Part shown: positions 38,239 through 45,840 of the stretch, one piece after another
How the letters are laid out: every line of letters starts with the position of its first letter
How positions within the stretch are numbered: position 1 is the first letter of the stretch
Assembly (NCBI GenBank): GCA_030532405.1
Contig: JAUNLF010000010.1
Location: forward strand, 1 to 64,000
DNA length: 64,000 nt
From: Actinomycetaceae bacterium
GTDB lineage: Bacteria > Actinomycetota > Actinomycetes > Actinomycetales > Actinomycetaceae
Direction: 5' to 3'
Position numbers and translations under genes: made by a program
Notes under the pieces: generated by a model
What the model saw: the letters and a program-made list of their open reading frames with translations, nothing else
Told to the model about the DNA's origin: nothing
Databases searched by the model: none

Positions 38239-38332
38239 CTATGTTGCTCGCTTAGATCCGGCTAATACTTGTGCGCTCCCGCCCAGCCGCGGCTACGCGG
38301 CGTCGCGGCTTTTAGTCGGCTCGTGTCCGGTT

Positions 38333-38635
38333 CTAGTTCGTGGCGGACGCCGCGGTTATTTGCCAGTTGACCTGGGCGCCGTCGATCGTTGGGAAAGCAG
38401 CCATTAGGCGCGCTTCCAGGTCTTGCAGAACCGAGACGGCGCTTACGCCCTCCGATATGGAAATGCGGATTTGAACGCGAGTCACGTCGCCGGTTTTGAT
38501 GCGGATCATGTCTTGCGGTTCGACGTCTCGGCCGAGCAGGAGTTGCCCGCGCGTTGCTAAAATGCCGGTGACGCCGGGCGTGGCGATAACGGTCTGAGCG
38601 ACCTGTAGGCGCACTTTGGGGTCTTGGTTGATCAT
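38333..38635 (-). CDS. small Asp23-like protein
   Basis: A 100-residue protein I place in the Asp23 fold by pattern: an N-terminal helix (VRLQVAQTVIATPGVTGIL), two strands, a VQIRISISEGVSAVSVLQDL segment, a helix, and a final strand VNWQITAAS. Similarity is modest, so this is inference. It has no membrane helix or signal. It overlaps the preceding zinc-motif/Asp23 gene by 4 bp, making it the last gene of the sigma operon, ahead of a clear terminator. It may pair with that protein. Confidence 0.7.
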   Translation of the reverse strand: MINQDPKVRLQVAQTVIATPGVTGILATRGQLLLGRDVEPQDMIRIKTGDVTRVQIRISISEGVSAVSVLQDLEARLMAAFPTIDGAQVNWQITAASATN

Positions 38636-39195
38636 TTGGCGCCCTCTTCGAATAGGTCCAAAACGGACACGTTAACAGCGGCAACTTCCCGCCCGGTTTG
38701 CTCGATCCAAACGCGGCTAATACAACCGCGAGCGGCGGATACGGCGTCGGGGATTCGCCGTCCGTATCGCACGGCAATATCAACATCGATTTCGAGGGCG
38801 GGCTTTGAATCTGTGACTTTAATGCCGAGGATCATTATGTCGCGGTCGGTGCACCGGGCGCGGGTTGTGCGGCGCAGGAGCATTTCGGACACGGCAAGGT
38901 CGTTTCCGTGCTCGGAGGCCACGGCGATTGGCCTGCCCTCTTTCCAGGGCAGCTGAACGCGAGACAACAAGCTGTTGGCCAAGTCTTCGTCGCGCGGCGC
39001 CGTCAGGGTGTCTTCGCGCAGGGCGAGGGCCCACTTGCTTAAGTTCTTGTATTCCGCGAGCGCGTTTTGGCACGTCGCGCACCTTTGCACGTGCGTGTGA
39101 ATGGTGTCGTATTCGGGTAGGGGCTCTGTTTCGGTGGAGTTCGCGTACGACATCAGACTGGTTTTGAGCATGCCGCACTCTAACCTTTCAGTCAT
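38632..39195 (-). CDS. zinc-finger anti-sigma-like protein fused to an Asp23 domain
   Basis: The 187-residue protein begins at an ATG whose ATGA overlaps the sigma-factor stop. Residues about 1-60 look like an anti-sigma zinc domain: a Cys near 7 and HTHVQRCATCQNAL with the His-x3-Cys-x2-Cys pattern (about 34-45). A linker leads to an Asp23-like C-terminal domain (about 105-187) with VRYGRRIPDAVSAARG and TGREVAAVNVSVLDL, close to the canonical Asp23 end. No membrane helix is present, so it would be a soluble anti-sigma factor. The role as a regulator of the adjacent sigma factor is inferred from order and motif. A longer frame to 39327 is unsupported. Confidence 0.8.
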   Translation of the reverse strand: MTERLECGMLKTSLMSYANSTETEPLPEYDTIHTHVQRCATCQNALAEYKNLSKWALALREDTLTAPRDEDLANSLLSRVQLPWKEGRPIAVASEHGNDLAVSEMLLRRTTRARCTDRDIMILGIKVTDSKPALEIDVDIAVRYGRRIPDAVSAARGCISRVWIEQTGREVAAVNVSVLDLFEEGAK

Positions 39196-39740
39196 CGCCA
39201 ACCCTCCAATTCTTTTGCGATGGTTACTCGAGCGCGCTCGAGGCGTCCTCGTACGGACGCGGTGGAGACCTGCAGGATTTCTGCGATCTCTTGGTAAGTA
39301 TGGGCACCGATTTCGCGCAGTACCCAAACTTCGCGTTGGTTCTGCGGTAGTCGGTTTACGGTTTCTTTTAGTTGTTGCACTGTTTCAACCATGTCGGCGC
39401 GCGCTTGCGGGCCGGGCCTGCGGGTAGCTACGTCCACGTCCTCAATGGGTGAATGAGCTTTTCGGGACCTGACTAGGTCCAGGGATTTGCGGGCCGTGAT
39501 TTTCATGAGCCACGATCGCAGGGCCTTTGGGTTGTTGAGGTCGTCAACGCTTTGCCAGGCTGTGATTAGAGCTTCCTGCACGGCCTCGTCGGCGTCCGCG
39601 TCAGAGCTGGTGAAGTATTTGGCGTAGCGTTTCATAGCGCCGCCGTGGCGGGTCACAAGCTCGGTGAACGCTGAGTATTCGCCGTCGCTGACGAGTGAAA
39701 CTAGTGCCGCGTCGCTTAATCGAGTTAGGTTTACATCCAC
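39192..39740 (-). CDS. ECF-type RNA polymerase sigma factor
   Basis: A 182-residue group 4 sigma factor with only regions 2 and 4. Region 2 (about 18-85) has DADEAVQEALITAWQSVDDL and a SWLMKITARKSLDLVR segment for -10 recognition; region 4 (about 125-178) has LPQNQREVWVLREIGAHTYQEIAEIL and a helix-turn-helix ending RGRLERARVTI. The GTG start is backed by AAGGAGG. It is followed by the zinc/Asp23 protein, the usual sigma/anti-sigma order. The promoter region carries no ECF-type motif I can identify. Confidence 0.92.
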   Translation of the reverse strand: MDVNLTRLSDAALVSLVSDGEYSAFTELVTRHGGAMKRYAKYFTSSDADADEAVQEALITAWQSVDDLNNPKALRSWLMKITARKSLDLVRSRKAHSPIEDVDVATRRPGPQARADMVETVQQLKETVNRLPQNQREVWVLREIGAHTYQEIAEILQVSTASVRGRLERARVTIAKELEGWR

Positions 39741-39851
39741 GCAAACCTCCTTAAAACACTGTTAAGTTTAATTGCCAAAGCCTTATGCGGTTTGCGGTTG
39801 CGAGAACTCAAAGTAGCCTGGCACGCTCGGCGCGGCTGGCCGGATGCAATA

Positions 39852-39875
39852 GTGGGGCCGGTCTCCCGGCCCCAC
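39852..39875 (-). terminator. strong hairpin between the CsbD-like gene and the sigma gene
   Basis: GTGGGGCCGG (39852-39861) and CCGGCCCCAC (39866-39875) form a perfect 10-bp stem with a four-base loop, 14 bp below the CsbD-like stop. There is no T run on the minus strand, so it may attenuate or stabilise rather than fully terminate. It marks the 148-bp gap that probably holds the sigma-factor promoter. Confidence 0.5.
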
Positions 39876-39888
39876 CTTTAGCGCAAGA

Positions 39889-40233
39889 TTACTTCTGGAA
39901 GCTGTCCTTGATGCGCGCCGCAGCGTCCTTCACGTTGCCCGCGAGCTTGGTGGCTTCATCCTTGACTTGGGCGCCAACTTCGGAAGCCGTTTCCTTGGCT
40001 TCGGCGGCCTTCTGGCCTGCCTGCTGTTTGAAGTCAGCGGTCTTTTCACCGGCTTGCTGCTTCAGGTCCGCAGCCTTCTGACCGGCCTGCTGCTTTAGGT
40101 CCGCGGCCTTTTGGGAGGCGTTTACTTCAGCCTGCTTTGCCTTGCCTTCAAACTCGGTGGTCTTGTCACCTTCAACCTTGCCGACGGCTTCTTGGGTCTT
40201 GCCTTCAAGCTTCTTGTTGATGTTGTTTTCCAT
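39889..40233 (-). CDS. CsbD-like/LEA-like stress protein
   Basis: A 114-residue, Lys/Ala/Glu/Gln-rich hydrophilic protein. The first 35 residues match the CsbD pattern (KLEGKTQEAVGKVEGD). Then come 11-residue repeats of the type KAADLKQQAGQ (about 42-85), which predict an amphipathic helix like late-embryogenesis-abundant proteins, and a final amphipathic stretch. CsbD is a general-stress protein of unknown mechanism. It has no Cys or Trp and no membrane helix. It lies 10 bp below the AmaP-like gene, so it joins the Asp23 operon. Confidence 0.82.
   Translation of the reverse strand: MENNINKKLEGKTQEAVGKVEGDKTTEFEGKAKQAEVNASQKAADLKQQAGQKAADLKQQAGEKTADFKQQAGQKAAEAKETASEVGAQVKDEATKLAGNVKDAAARIKDSFQK
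39979..40110 (-). repeat. 33-bp tandem repeat coding for 11-residue units
   Basis: Four imperfect 33-bp units encode KAADLKQQAGQ, KAADLKQQAGE, KTADFKQQAGQ and KAAEAKETASE. The first two differ by one residue. The pattern predicts one continuous helix with a hydrophobic stripe. Confidence 0.85.
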
Positions 40234-40243
40234 TTTCTTCTCC

Positions 40244-40849
40244 TTACTTAACGCGTTTGCGCGTTGAGACGTTTGATTGCCAGTTGGTTTTGATGTGTAC
40301 GTATACGGGGTGCTGTTTGCCCAGGATTTGATCTAGGTCGCTCACTAGTTCGTGTGCGTCGCGTGCGACTTCGTCCGGTGATGCGCCTTTGAAGGTTATG
40401 AAGTCGAGGGCGATTACGGGTTGCTTGCGGATCAGGTACGAGGAGGCCGAAACCGAGTGAATCCACCGGTTTTGCGCCACTTGCTGCGATACCAGGTCGC
40501 TTAGGAATCCCGTGGTCAGGCGCGTTTGCCCCCGCTCGTCAGCGTACGGGTCGCGCAGGTTGTGAGCACGCCCTCCGCCCTGATTAAAAACGATGCCTAG
40601 AAGCAGGATCGTTGCAATGATGCCGAGGGCGACCAGCAGGATGCTCATCCAGGAAAAGTCCTGGCCTAAAACCACGGACTGCCGGGAGGTGGAGGTCCAC
40701 CACTGTTCGATTGCGGAGCCGGTGGCCTCCCACTGTTTGGCAGCTAGAGGCAGTGCGGCGGCGGCAATTAGCGATACTCCCGCCGCTAGTAGCACGAGCG
40801 CTACAGCGAAGATGATGACGCGGTTGAGGGCGCGTGGATAGGCTCTCAT
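40244..40849 (-). CDS. AmaP-like Asp23 membrane anchor
   Basis: A 201-residue protein with two membrane helices (about 9-33 and 67-88) and a cytoplasmic C-terminal domain (about 110-200). The domain has the strand-helix-strand order of the Asp23 fold (QPVIALDFITFKGASPDEVA, then PVYVHIKTNW). The general plan matches AmaP, which tethers Asp23 to the membrane in Staphylococcus. It overlaps the next gene upstream by 4 bp. The AmaP role is inferred from order and topology. Confidence 0.75.
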   Translation of the reverse strand: MRAYPRALNRVIIFAVALVLLAAGVSLIAAAALPLAAKQWEATGSAIEQWWTSTSRQSVVLGQDFSWMSILLVALGIIATILLLGIVFNQGGGRAHNLRDPYADERGQTRLTTGFLSDLVSQQVAQNRWIHSVSASSYLIRKQPVIALDFITFKGASPDEVARDAHELVSDLDQILGKQHPVYVHIKTNWQSNVSTRKRVK

Positions 40850-41445
40850 GCGGCGATCACTCCCCCGTCGCTGCGTTTTAGCGAGATCGAGACGCGCGGG
40901 ATCAGCCGGTAGTTGGCGACGGTTTCGGCGACGAACTTTTCTATGGCCGCGTAGTCCAGGTCGACGCCGGACATTGGCGTAATGGTGACCCGCACGTGGC
41001 GGCGGCTAACCGACGTTGAAACCTGTGCCTGTTGTAGGGCAAACCTGTCGCGCACCGCCCTCGATACGCCCGCGGCGATTACGCCGTCATCTACTACGAC
41101 CGCCGCGCGATCGTCCGCAATAGAATGCCGGTTTAAAGTTCCCGGGGCCAGTGCTTTCCAAATCAGAATGAGGGCGAGGACGATGCTTGCTACGCCACCG
41201 ACTAGCAACGCCCAGTTGGGCAGTACTCTCGGGGCGTGAAGTACCGCGTGCCAAATGTCTGCCGCGGGGGCGAGTAGATTTCCGGCCCCGCTGATGGAGG
41301 CAATCGTTTCTGCAACCAGGTAGAGGCTTAAAATGATGCCAATAACGGCCAGTACTACTGCGGTGAGGGCTCGACTGGAGTGGGTTTCACGACGGGCCGC
41401 AACGGCCTGGATGGCCTTCGTTTTGCCCGCGTTTTGAGTTTCCAC
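40846..41445 (-). CDS. DUF6286-like membrane protein of the Asp23 cluster
   Basis: A 199-residue protein with two membrane helices (about 26-48 and 78-97) and a C-terminal cytoplasmic domain (about 112-195). That domain reads VVVDDGVIAAGVSRAVRDRF, then HVRVTITPMSGVD and VETVANYRLIPRVSISLK, again resembling an Asp23-like fold. It looks like a paralogue of the AmaP-like neighbour in topology. It overlaps both neighbours, so translation is coupled. No enzyme motif is seen. Confidence 0.75.
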   Translation of the reverse strand: METQNAGKTKAIQAVAARRETHSSRALTAVVLAVIGIILSLYLVAETIASISGAGNLLAPAADIWHAVLHAPRVLPNWALLVGGVASIVLALILIWKALAPGTLNRHSIADDRAAVVVDDGVIAAGVSRAVRDRFALQQAQVSTSVSRRHVRVTITPMSGVDLDYAAIEKFVAETVANYRLIPRVSISLKRSDGGVIAA

Positions 41446-41801
41446 TACTTAACCCTCCCTTCTGGTTCCGGTTGTTTAACGCCCGTTACGGCGAGGTCTA
41501 CTTTGCTGACTTTGCGAGCTGTCATTTCTTCAAAGCGAGCCGCGATGTTGTGGCGTTTTTGCGTTAAAAGTTCGTACAGTCCGCCCTCGGGGTTTAAACG
41601 ACACTGCTCGATAATCTGTCGCGGCAGCAGTGTTGACACTTTCAAGTCAAGGTGTCCGTCGCGGTCGTGGAGTGTTGCCTGCACTGCGTCCAGTGGCACT
41701 TCGGCCTGCTGCGCAGCAAGCGCTGTTGCGATGGATACGAGGGCGGCCTGGCTGATCCGAGTGTGACCGCGGAATGCGGTTTTAGGGCCGGATGCGTTCA
41801 C
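41445..41801 (-). CDS. Asp23-like soluble protein
   Basis: A 118-residue protein with a helix TRISQAALVSIATALAAQQ, strands VQATLHDRDGHLDLKVSTLLP, a second helix region, and VSKVDLAVTGV at the end. The pattern is that of an Asp23/Gls24 relative, though sequence similarity to the 160-residue Asp23 here is low. It has no membrane segment. One-base overlaps join it to both neighbours. Confidence 0.7.
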   Translation of the reverse strand: MNASGPKTAFRGHTRISQAALVSIATALAAQQAEVPLDAVQATLHDRDGHLDLKVSTLLPRQIIEQCRLNPEGGLYELLTQKRHNIAARFEEMTARKVSKVDLAVTGVKQPEPEGRVK

Positions 41802-41998
41802 TAGTCTGATGTTGTGTCGCTCTTACCCAGAAGGTCGCGTCCGACTCCACGAAGGTCGAGCTTGCCATCTGCGGCGCGGCCCAAGATTGCGCCGATGATC
41901 ATGAATACCGCCGCGGCTACGAATCCCCAGAATCCGTGTTCAAACGCGAACCACACGAGGATTGCGGCGATTACTATGCCCCATGTTGTGCGGTTCAC
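41801..41998 (-). CDS. small DUF2273-like membrane protein
   Basis: A 65-residue protein with two short membrane helices (about 5-20 and 22-42) and a charged tail with KLDLRGVGRDLLGK. DUF2273 proteins accompany Asp23 in Firmicutes and are its small membrane partner. It overlaps the Asp23 gene by 4 bp. The family link rests on size, topology and position. Confidence 0.72.
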   Translation of the reverse strand: MNRTTWGIVIAAILVWFAFEHGFWGFVAAAVFMIIGAILGRAADGKLDLRGVGRDLLGKSDTTSD

Positions 41999-42477
41999 TT
42001 AACTCGTACCTCTTCTGCCTCGGCAGTCTTGGATTCAAGCTGTTTTGCGCGTTCTTCGTCGGTGATGAAGTGGACGTCGGTTACTTCGATATTCACTTCG
42101 GTGACTTCCAGGCCAACTAGGCCTTCGATGGCTGCGAACACGGCGTCGCGAACCTGCTCGGCAACTTCGTGTACCGGGTAGGGGTACTCGACGATTAGCT
42201 TCACGTCGACGGCGGCTTGCAACTCGCCTACTTCAACTTCAACGCCCTGGGTAATGTCTTTCGATGCGCCGACAGCCTCGCGAACGGATCCCATTGCGCG
42301 CGATACTGCGCCGCCAAGTGAGTAAACACCGGGGATCTCGTCGATCGCTAGGCCCGCAATCTTGGCGACAACAGCGTCGTAAATGGTGGTCTGGCCGCGG
42401 CCGCGATCCTCACCGACGTTGTGTACGGGCTTCTTTTCCAAGGACTTCTCGGTCGAAGGCGTGTTCTTGTTCGCCAT
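41995..42477 (-). CDS. Asp23/Gls24-family envelope stress protein
   Basis: The canonical member: 160 residues with a charged N-terminus, TTIYDAVVAKIAGLAIDEIPGVYSL (in parts, about 30-54), ELQAAVDVKLIVEYPYPVHEVAEQV and the diagnostic GLEVTEVNIEVTDVHF near residue 130. Asp23 forms a membrane-attached layer and helps resist envelope stress. First gene of a nine-gene run that ends with a sigma factor and its presumed regulator. The start has an AAAGG site upstream; the promoter should lie in 42478-42574. Confidence 0.93.
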   Translation of the reverse strand: MANKNTPSTEKSLEKKPVHNVGEDRGRGQTTIYDAVVAKIAGLAIDEIPGVYSLGGAVSRAMGSVREAVGASKDITQGVEVEVGELQAAVDVKLIVEYPYPVHEVAEQVRDAVFAAIEGLVGLEVTEVNIEVTDVHFITDEERAKQLESKTAEAEEVRVK

Positions 42478-42574
42478 AATCTGCCTTTCTAGGTCGCGTT
42501 AAATCGTTTGACACTAGTTAGACGCAGCGGCACGCCAAAACGTCACGGTTTATCTTCGTGATTCGCCTCACTGC

Positions 42575-43054
42575 CTATTTTGGCGTGATGATTATGTCCT
42601 TGAGGTCGCAGCTGTGCCAGCCGATTTTGCTAAGGCCATCGGGCACTTCAAAGACGTAGGTTGTGGCCGTGGGGCATCCGCGTTGGAAAATGAGGTCGGG
42701 GCCTTCGCCCGCCGCGATCATGGAGGCCGCCATCGGGATCGACGGGGCGTGTCCGACCACTAGGGTTGGCTGGCCTGTTAGTGGAATCAGGCGAAGCCAC
42801 TCGTCCTCCTCGCCCCAGTAAAGTTCGTCAATAGAGATTAAGTCCGCGGCGGCGCCCTCGGAAATTATTTGCGCGGTTTCGGCGGCCCGTAAGGCCGGTG
42901 AATGCAAGACGATAGCGCCTTGGATAAGCGGTTTGAGCTTGGCGGCAAGAATGCCGGCTTGGACGCGGCCGTCGGTGCTGAGGGGACGTTCAATGTCGCG
43001 AGCCGCTCCGGAGCGGGCGGTCGCATGCCTGGTTAGTAAGAGTTTTTGCCCCAT
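42575..43054 (-). CDS. SixA-like histidine phosphatase
   Basis: A 159-residue minimal phosphatase of the RHG superfamily. The phosphohistidine motif is LLLTRHATARSG (about 4-15), a conserved Arg/Glu follows, and the second His is in VVGHAPSIP (about 102-110). SixA removes phosphate from His of phosphorelay or PTS proteins; some actinobacterial homologues act on other phosphoesters. It is divergent from the small Cys/His gene at 43146. Confidence 0.87.
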   Translation of the reverse strand: MGQKLLLTRHATARSGAARDIERPLSTDGRVQAGILAAKLKPLIQGAIVLHSPALRAAETAQIISEGAAADLISIDELYWGEEDEWLRLIPLTGQPTLVVGHAPSIPMAASMIAAGEGPDLIFQRGCPTATTYVFEVPDGLSKIGWHSCDLKDIIITPK

Positions 43055-43145
43055 GGATCCACCTTATGTGCGCCGGTGCGCCTTTTGGAAGGCTTTAGAA
43101 AATCGCGGCGCGCGTCTACTTGGTAAACGCCCTACTATTGATGAC

Positions 43146-43427
43146 GTGAGTGAAGGTAAGTATTTCCACGTGTGTTCGGCCCGGCAGTGCACCGAGGTTG
43201 CCCGGTGGGCGGTCATTTGGCGCAATCCTAAAATCCACGAAGCTAAAGAGAAGACGTGGATGGCGTGCGAGGGGCACAAGGAGTTCTTAACTCGATTTGT
43301 AGCACTGCGCGATTTTCCGCACCGCGTGGTGCCGGTATCAGAAATACCCGCCCCGGACGGTCCCAGCGCGAAGCCGGTTGACCCTCGCTCGCTCACTGCT
43401 GAAGAACGCGCCGAGGCGGGCTTGTAA
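43146..43427 (+). CDS. small conserved Cys/His protein (often mislabelled acetone carboxylase)
   Basis: A 93-residue protein beginning at GTG 43146. It contains FHVCSARQCTEVARWAVIWRNP and KTWMACEGHKEFLTRF, that is Cys-x4-Cys and Cys-x2-His that could bind one zinc. I recall similar short actinobacterial proteins that databases label acetone carboxylase, which their size rules out. No Shine-Dalgarno is seen; TACTAT (43133-43138) ends seven bases before the GTG, so the mRNA may be leaderless. A frame open from 42933 overlaps the phosphatase and is rejected. Confidence 0.8.
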   Translation: MSEGKYFHVCSARQCTEVARWAVIWRNPKIHEAKEKTWMACEGHKEFLTRFVALRDFPHRVVPVSEIPAPDGPSAKPVDPRSLTAEERAEAGL

Positions 43428-43454
43428 GTAGGGGGCCTAAACCGCGGTTGCCCC

Positions 43455-43481
43455 CTTGGGGCCAGGCCCGTTGCCCCCAAG
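43455..43481. terminator. possible bidirectional terminator hairpin
   Basis: CTTGGGG (43455-43461) pairs with CCCCAAG (43475-43481) between two converging genes, the small Cys/His gene and the ABC-F gene. The loop is 13 bases and G/C-rich; there is no strong T run on either side. Confidence 0.4.
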
Positions 43482-43496
43482 CTAGGGGCGAGAGTT

Positions 43497-45107
43497 TTAG
43501 GTAAGGGTGACGAGGTCTAGGTACTCGTCGTCCCACAGGTCTTCGTCACCGTCGGGCAAGAGCAGGACGCGGTCGGGTTCCAAGCTTTGCACAGCACCCG
43601 GATCGTGTGTGACCAGCACGACTGCGCCCTCGTACGTGCGAAGTGCGTACAGGATTTCTTCACGCGACGCGGGGTCGAGGTTGTTTGTGGGCTCGTCAAG
43701 TAACAGCACGTTTGCGGCAGATACAACCAGGGTTGCGAGCGCCAGCCTGGTTTGCTCACCACCGGACAGGACCGACACGGGCTTGTCGACGTCCTCCCCG
43801 GAAAACAAGAACTGACCCAGCACGTTTCGCACGCGCGTGTCGTCAAACGCGGGAGCCGCCTGCACCATTGTCTCCAAGATGGTCTTGTTTGGATCCAGGG
43901 TTTCGTGTTCCTGCGCGTAGTATCCCAGTTTGAGGCCGTGGCCCGCTTTCACCCGGCCCGTGTCAGGTTGGAGCACGCCCGCCAGGATGCGCAGTAGCGT
44001 TGTCTTGCCCGCACCGTTTAAGCCGAGTACAACGACTTTGGCTCCCCTGTCGATCGCTAGGTCGACGGAGGAGAACACCTCGAGTGATCCGAAACTCTTT
44101 GATAAGGCTTCGCCCTCCAGGGGCACCTTGCCGCACGGCGCGGGTTCGGGGAAGCGCAGGCGCGCAACCTTTTCTTGGGCGCGAACCGGCTCGACGCTCT
44201 TTTCAAGTTCTTCCGCGCGGCGAAGCATTTGTTGCGCGGCAACCGCTTTGGTTGCTTTTGCGCGCATCTTTTCGCCCTGTAGTCGCAGGCTTTCAGCCTT
44301 TTTGAGGGCGACCGCACGCTCGCGCCGGCGGCGACGTTCATCTTCTTCGCGTTGCTTTAGGTACAGGTCCCACCCCATGTTGTAAATGTCGACTTCGCCG
44401 CGGTCGGCATCCAGGTGGTAAACGTGGTTGACCGTGTCGCGGATCAGGTCGACGTCGTGGGAAATCACGATGAAGCCGCCGGGGTATGTGCGCAGGAAGT
44501 CGCGTAGCCAAACCAGGGAGTCGTGGTCCAGGTGGTTGGTTGGCTCGTCTAGTAGCAGGACGTCAGCTTCGGAAAACAGTGCGCGGGCAAGTTCCACGCG
44601 GCGGCGCTGACCACCGGACAGGGTTTTTAACGGCTGTTTCAAGATCCGATCATCTAGCCCTAGGGATGCGGCGATTTGCGAGGCCTTCGCGTTAGCTGCC
44701 CAACCGCCCTGGTTAGTGAACTCCTGGTCTAGGCGAACGTAGCGTTCCATTGCCTTTTGTTGTTTCGCACCGGTCGCGGTTCCCATGAGGTGTTCGGCCT
44801 TGCGGATGCGGGCAATGATCTCGTCAATCCCGCGCACAGATAGGATGCGGTCTTTTGCAATCTGTTCCGGATCGCCCACCCGCGTGTCTTGCGGCAGGTA
44901 TCCGATGGTGCCGCTGCGACTTACCTGGCCTTCAAACTCCGCTTGCCCGTGGTCCGCAATGCCGGCGAGCATGCGCATGGTCGTGGTCTTACCGGCGCCG
45001 TTGCGCCCTACGAAACCAATGCGCATTCCTTTATCGACTCTAAAACTCGCATCCTTGATAAGGGTGCGCGGGCCAATGCGGACGCTCAGGTGGGAAACAT
45101 TAATCAC
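43497..45107 (-). CDS. ABC-F family ATPase
   Basis: A 536-residue duplicated ATPase without membrane domains, expected to work on the ribosome. The first cassette has GRNGAGKTT (about 35-43), LSGGQRRRVELARAL and LLDEPTNHLD; the second has GLNGAGKTTLLRIL, LSGGEQTRLALATL and LLDEPTNNLD. Between them is a charged linker of about 80 residues (the P-site tRNA interaction motif), with many Arg/Lys/Glu. ABC-F proteins rescue stalled ribosomes or give antibiotic protection; the neighbours do not indicate a resistance gene, so a housekeeping role is likelier. Confidence 0.93.
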   Translation of the reverse strand: MINVSHLSVRIGPRTLIKDASFRVDKGMRIGFVGRNGAGKTTTMRMLAGIADHGQAEFEGQVSRSGTIGYLPQDTRVGDPEQIAKDRILSVRGIDEIIARIRKAEHLMGTATGAKQQKAMERYVRLDQEFTNQGGWAANAKASQIAASLGLDDRILKQPLKTLSGGQRRRVELARALFSEADVLLLDEPTNHLDHDSLVWLRDFLRTYPGGFIVISHDVDLIRDTVNHVYHLDADRGEVDIYNMGWDLYLKQREEDERRRRRERAVALKKAESLRLQGEKMRAKATKAVAAQQMLRRAEELEKSVEPVRAQEKVARLRFPEPAPCGKVPLEGEALSKSFGSLEVFSSVDLAIDRGAKVVVLGLNGAGKTTLLRILAGVLQPDTGRVKAGHGLKLGYYAQEHETLDPNKTILETMVQAAPAFDDTRVRNVLGQFLFSGEDVDKPVSVLSGGEQTRLALATLVVSAANVLLLDEPTNNLDPASREEILYALRTYEGAVVLVTHDPGAVQSLEPDRVLLLPDGDEDLWDDEYLDLVTLT

Positions 45108-45168
45108 GAGCTCCAGTGTAGACGCCCGGCCGATAGTGTCTTAATCGAGACTGTAGTAATTTAGCCGC

Positions 45169-45840
45169 GTGACAAAGAATCGTGAATATCGCCCAGAACC
45201 CAGACTTTACGACATTGTTGCAGTGTCGTTTGTAGCGCTGCTTATCTTGTCAAACATTGCGGCAACCAAGCTGATCGGACTTGAAATCGGTCCGGCGTTC
45301 CTCGTGTTTGACGGCGGCGCTGTTCTGTTTCCACTCACCTACATCCTCGGTGACGTGCTAGCGGAGGTCTACGGCTTCCAACGCGCTAAACGCGCAATCT
45401 TGATGGGCTTCGCATTCTCTATTATTGCGGCGCTTACATTCCTCGTGGTGGGTGCGGCCCCCGCGGGGCCGGGTTATGAAAACCAGGACGCGTTCGTTGC
45501 CGTACTTGGATTCGTACCGCGCATTGTTGCGGCCTCCGTCCTCGGATATTTGGCTGGGCAGCTACTGAACTCTTGGGTTTTGGTGAAAATTAAGGGCCGT
45601 TGGGGTGAAGACCACCTGTGGGCGCGCCTGCTGGGATCGACGCTGGTTGGCGAGTTCGCGGATACTCTCATTTTTTGTACGGTCGCTTTCTACGGTGTGA
45701 TTACGGGCGCGGAGTTCTTGAACTACCTGATCGTCGGCTACGTGTACAAGGTTGGCGTCGAGGTCGTCCTACTGCCGGTCACCTACCGCGTTATTGCTTT
45801 CATTAAGAAGGCCGAGTCCAAGCAGGTCGCAAATGTCTAG
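45169..45840 (+). CDS. queuosine precursor transporter (QPTR/YhhQ family)
   Basis: A 223-residue membrane protein with six helices. Family features are ILSNIAATKLIGL near the N-terminus, FPLTYILGDVLAEVYGFQRAKRAI and the C-terminal LGSTLVGEFADTLIFCTVAF segment. It imports a 7-deazaguanine or queuine-type base. Its stop lies inside the start of tgt, which uses such bases, so the pair is a salvage module. The GTG start has no ribosome site; TAATTT ends six bases before it, suggesting a leaderless transcript. Confidence 0.92.
   Translation: MTKNREYRPEPRLYDIVAVSFVALLILSNIAATKLIGLEIGPAFLVFDGGAVLFPLTYILGDVLAEVYGFQRAKRAILMGFAFSIIAALTFLVVGAAPAGPGYENQDAFVAVLGFVPRIVAASVLGYLAGQLLNSWVLVKIKGRWGEDHLWARLLGSTLVGEFADTLIFCTVAFYGVITGAEFLNYLIVGYVYKVGVEVVLLPVTYRVIAFIKKAESKQVANV

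Noticed and set aside
39196..39327. 44-residue extension of the zinc/Asp23 protein
   Set aside because: It is inside the sigma-factor gene; the ATG at 39195 gives the expected ATGA overlap and the domain start.
42933..43145. 5' extension of the small Cys/His gene
   Set aside because: It runs antisense through the SixA-like gene and has no family similarity.
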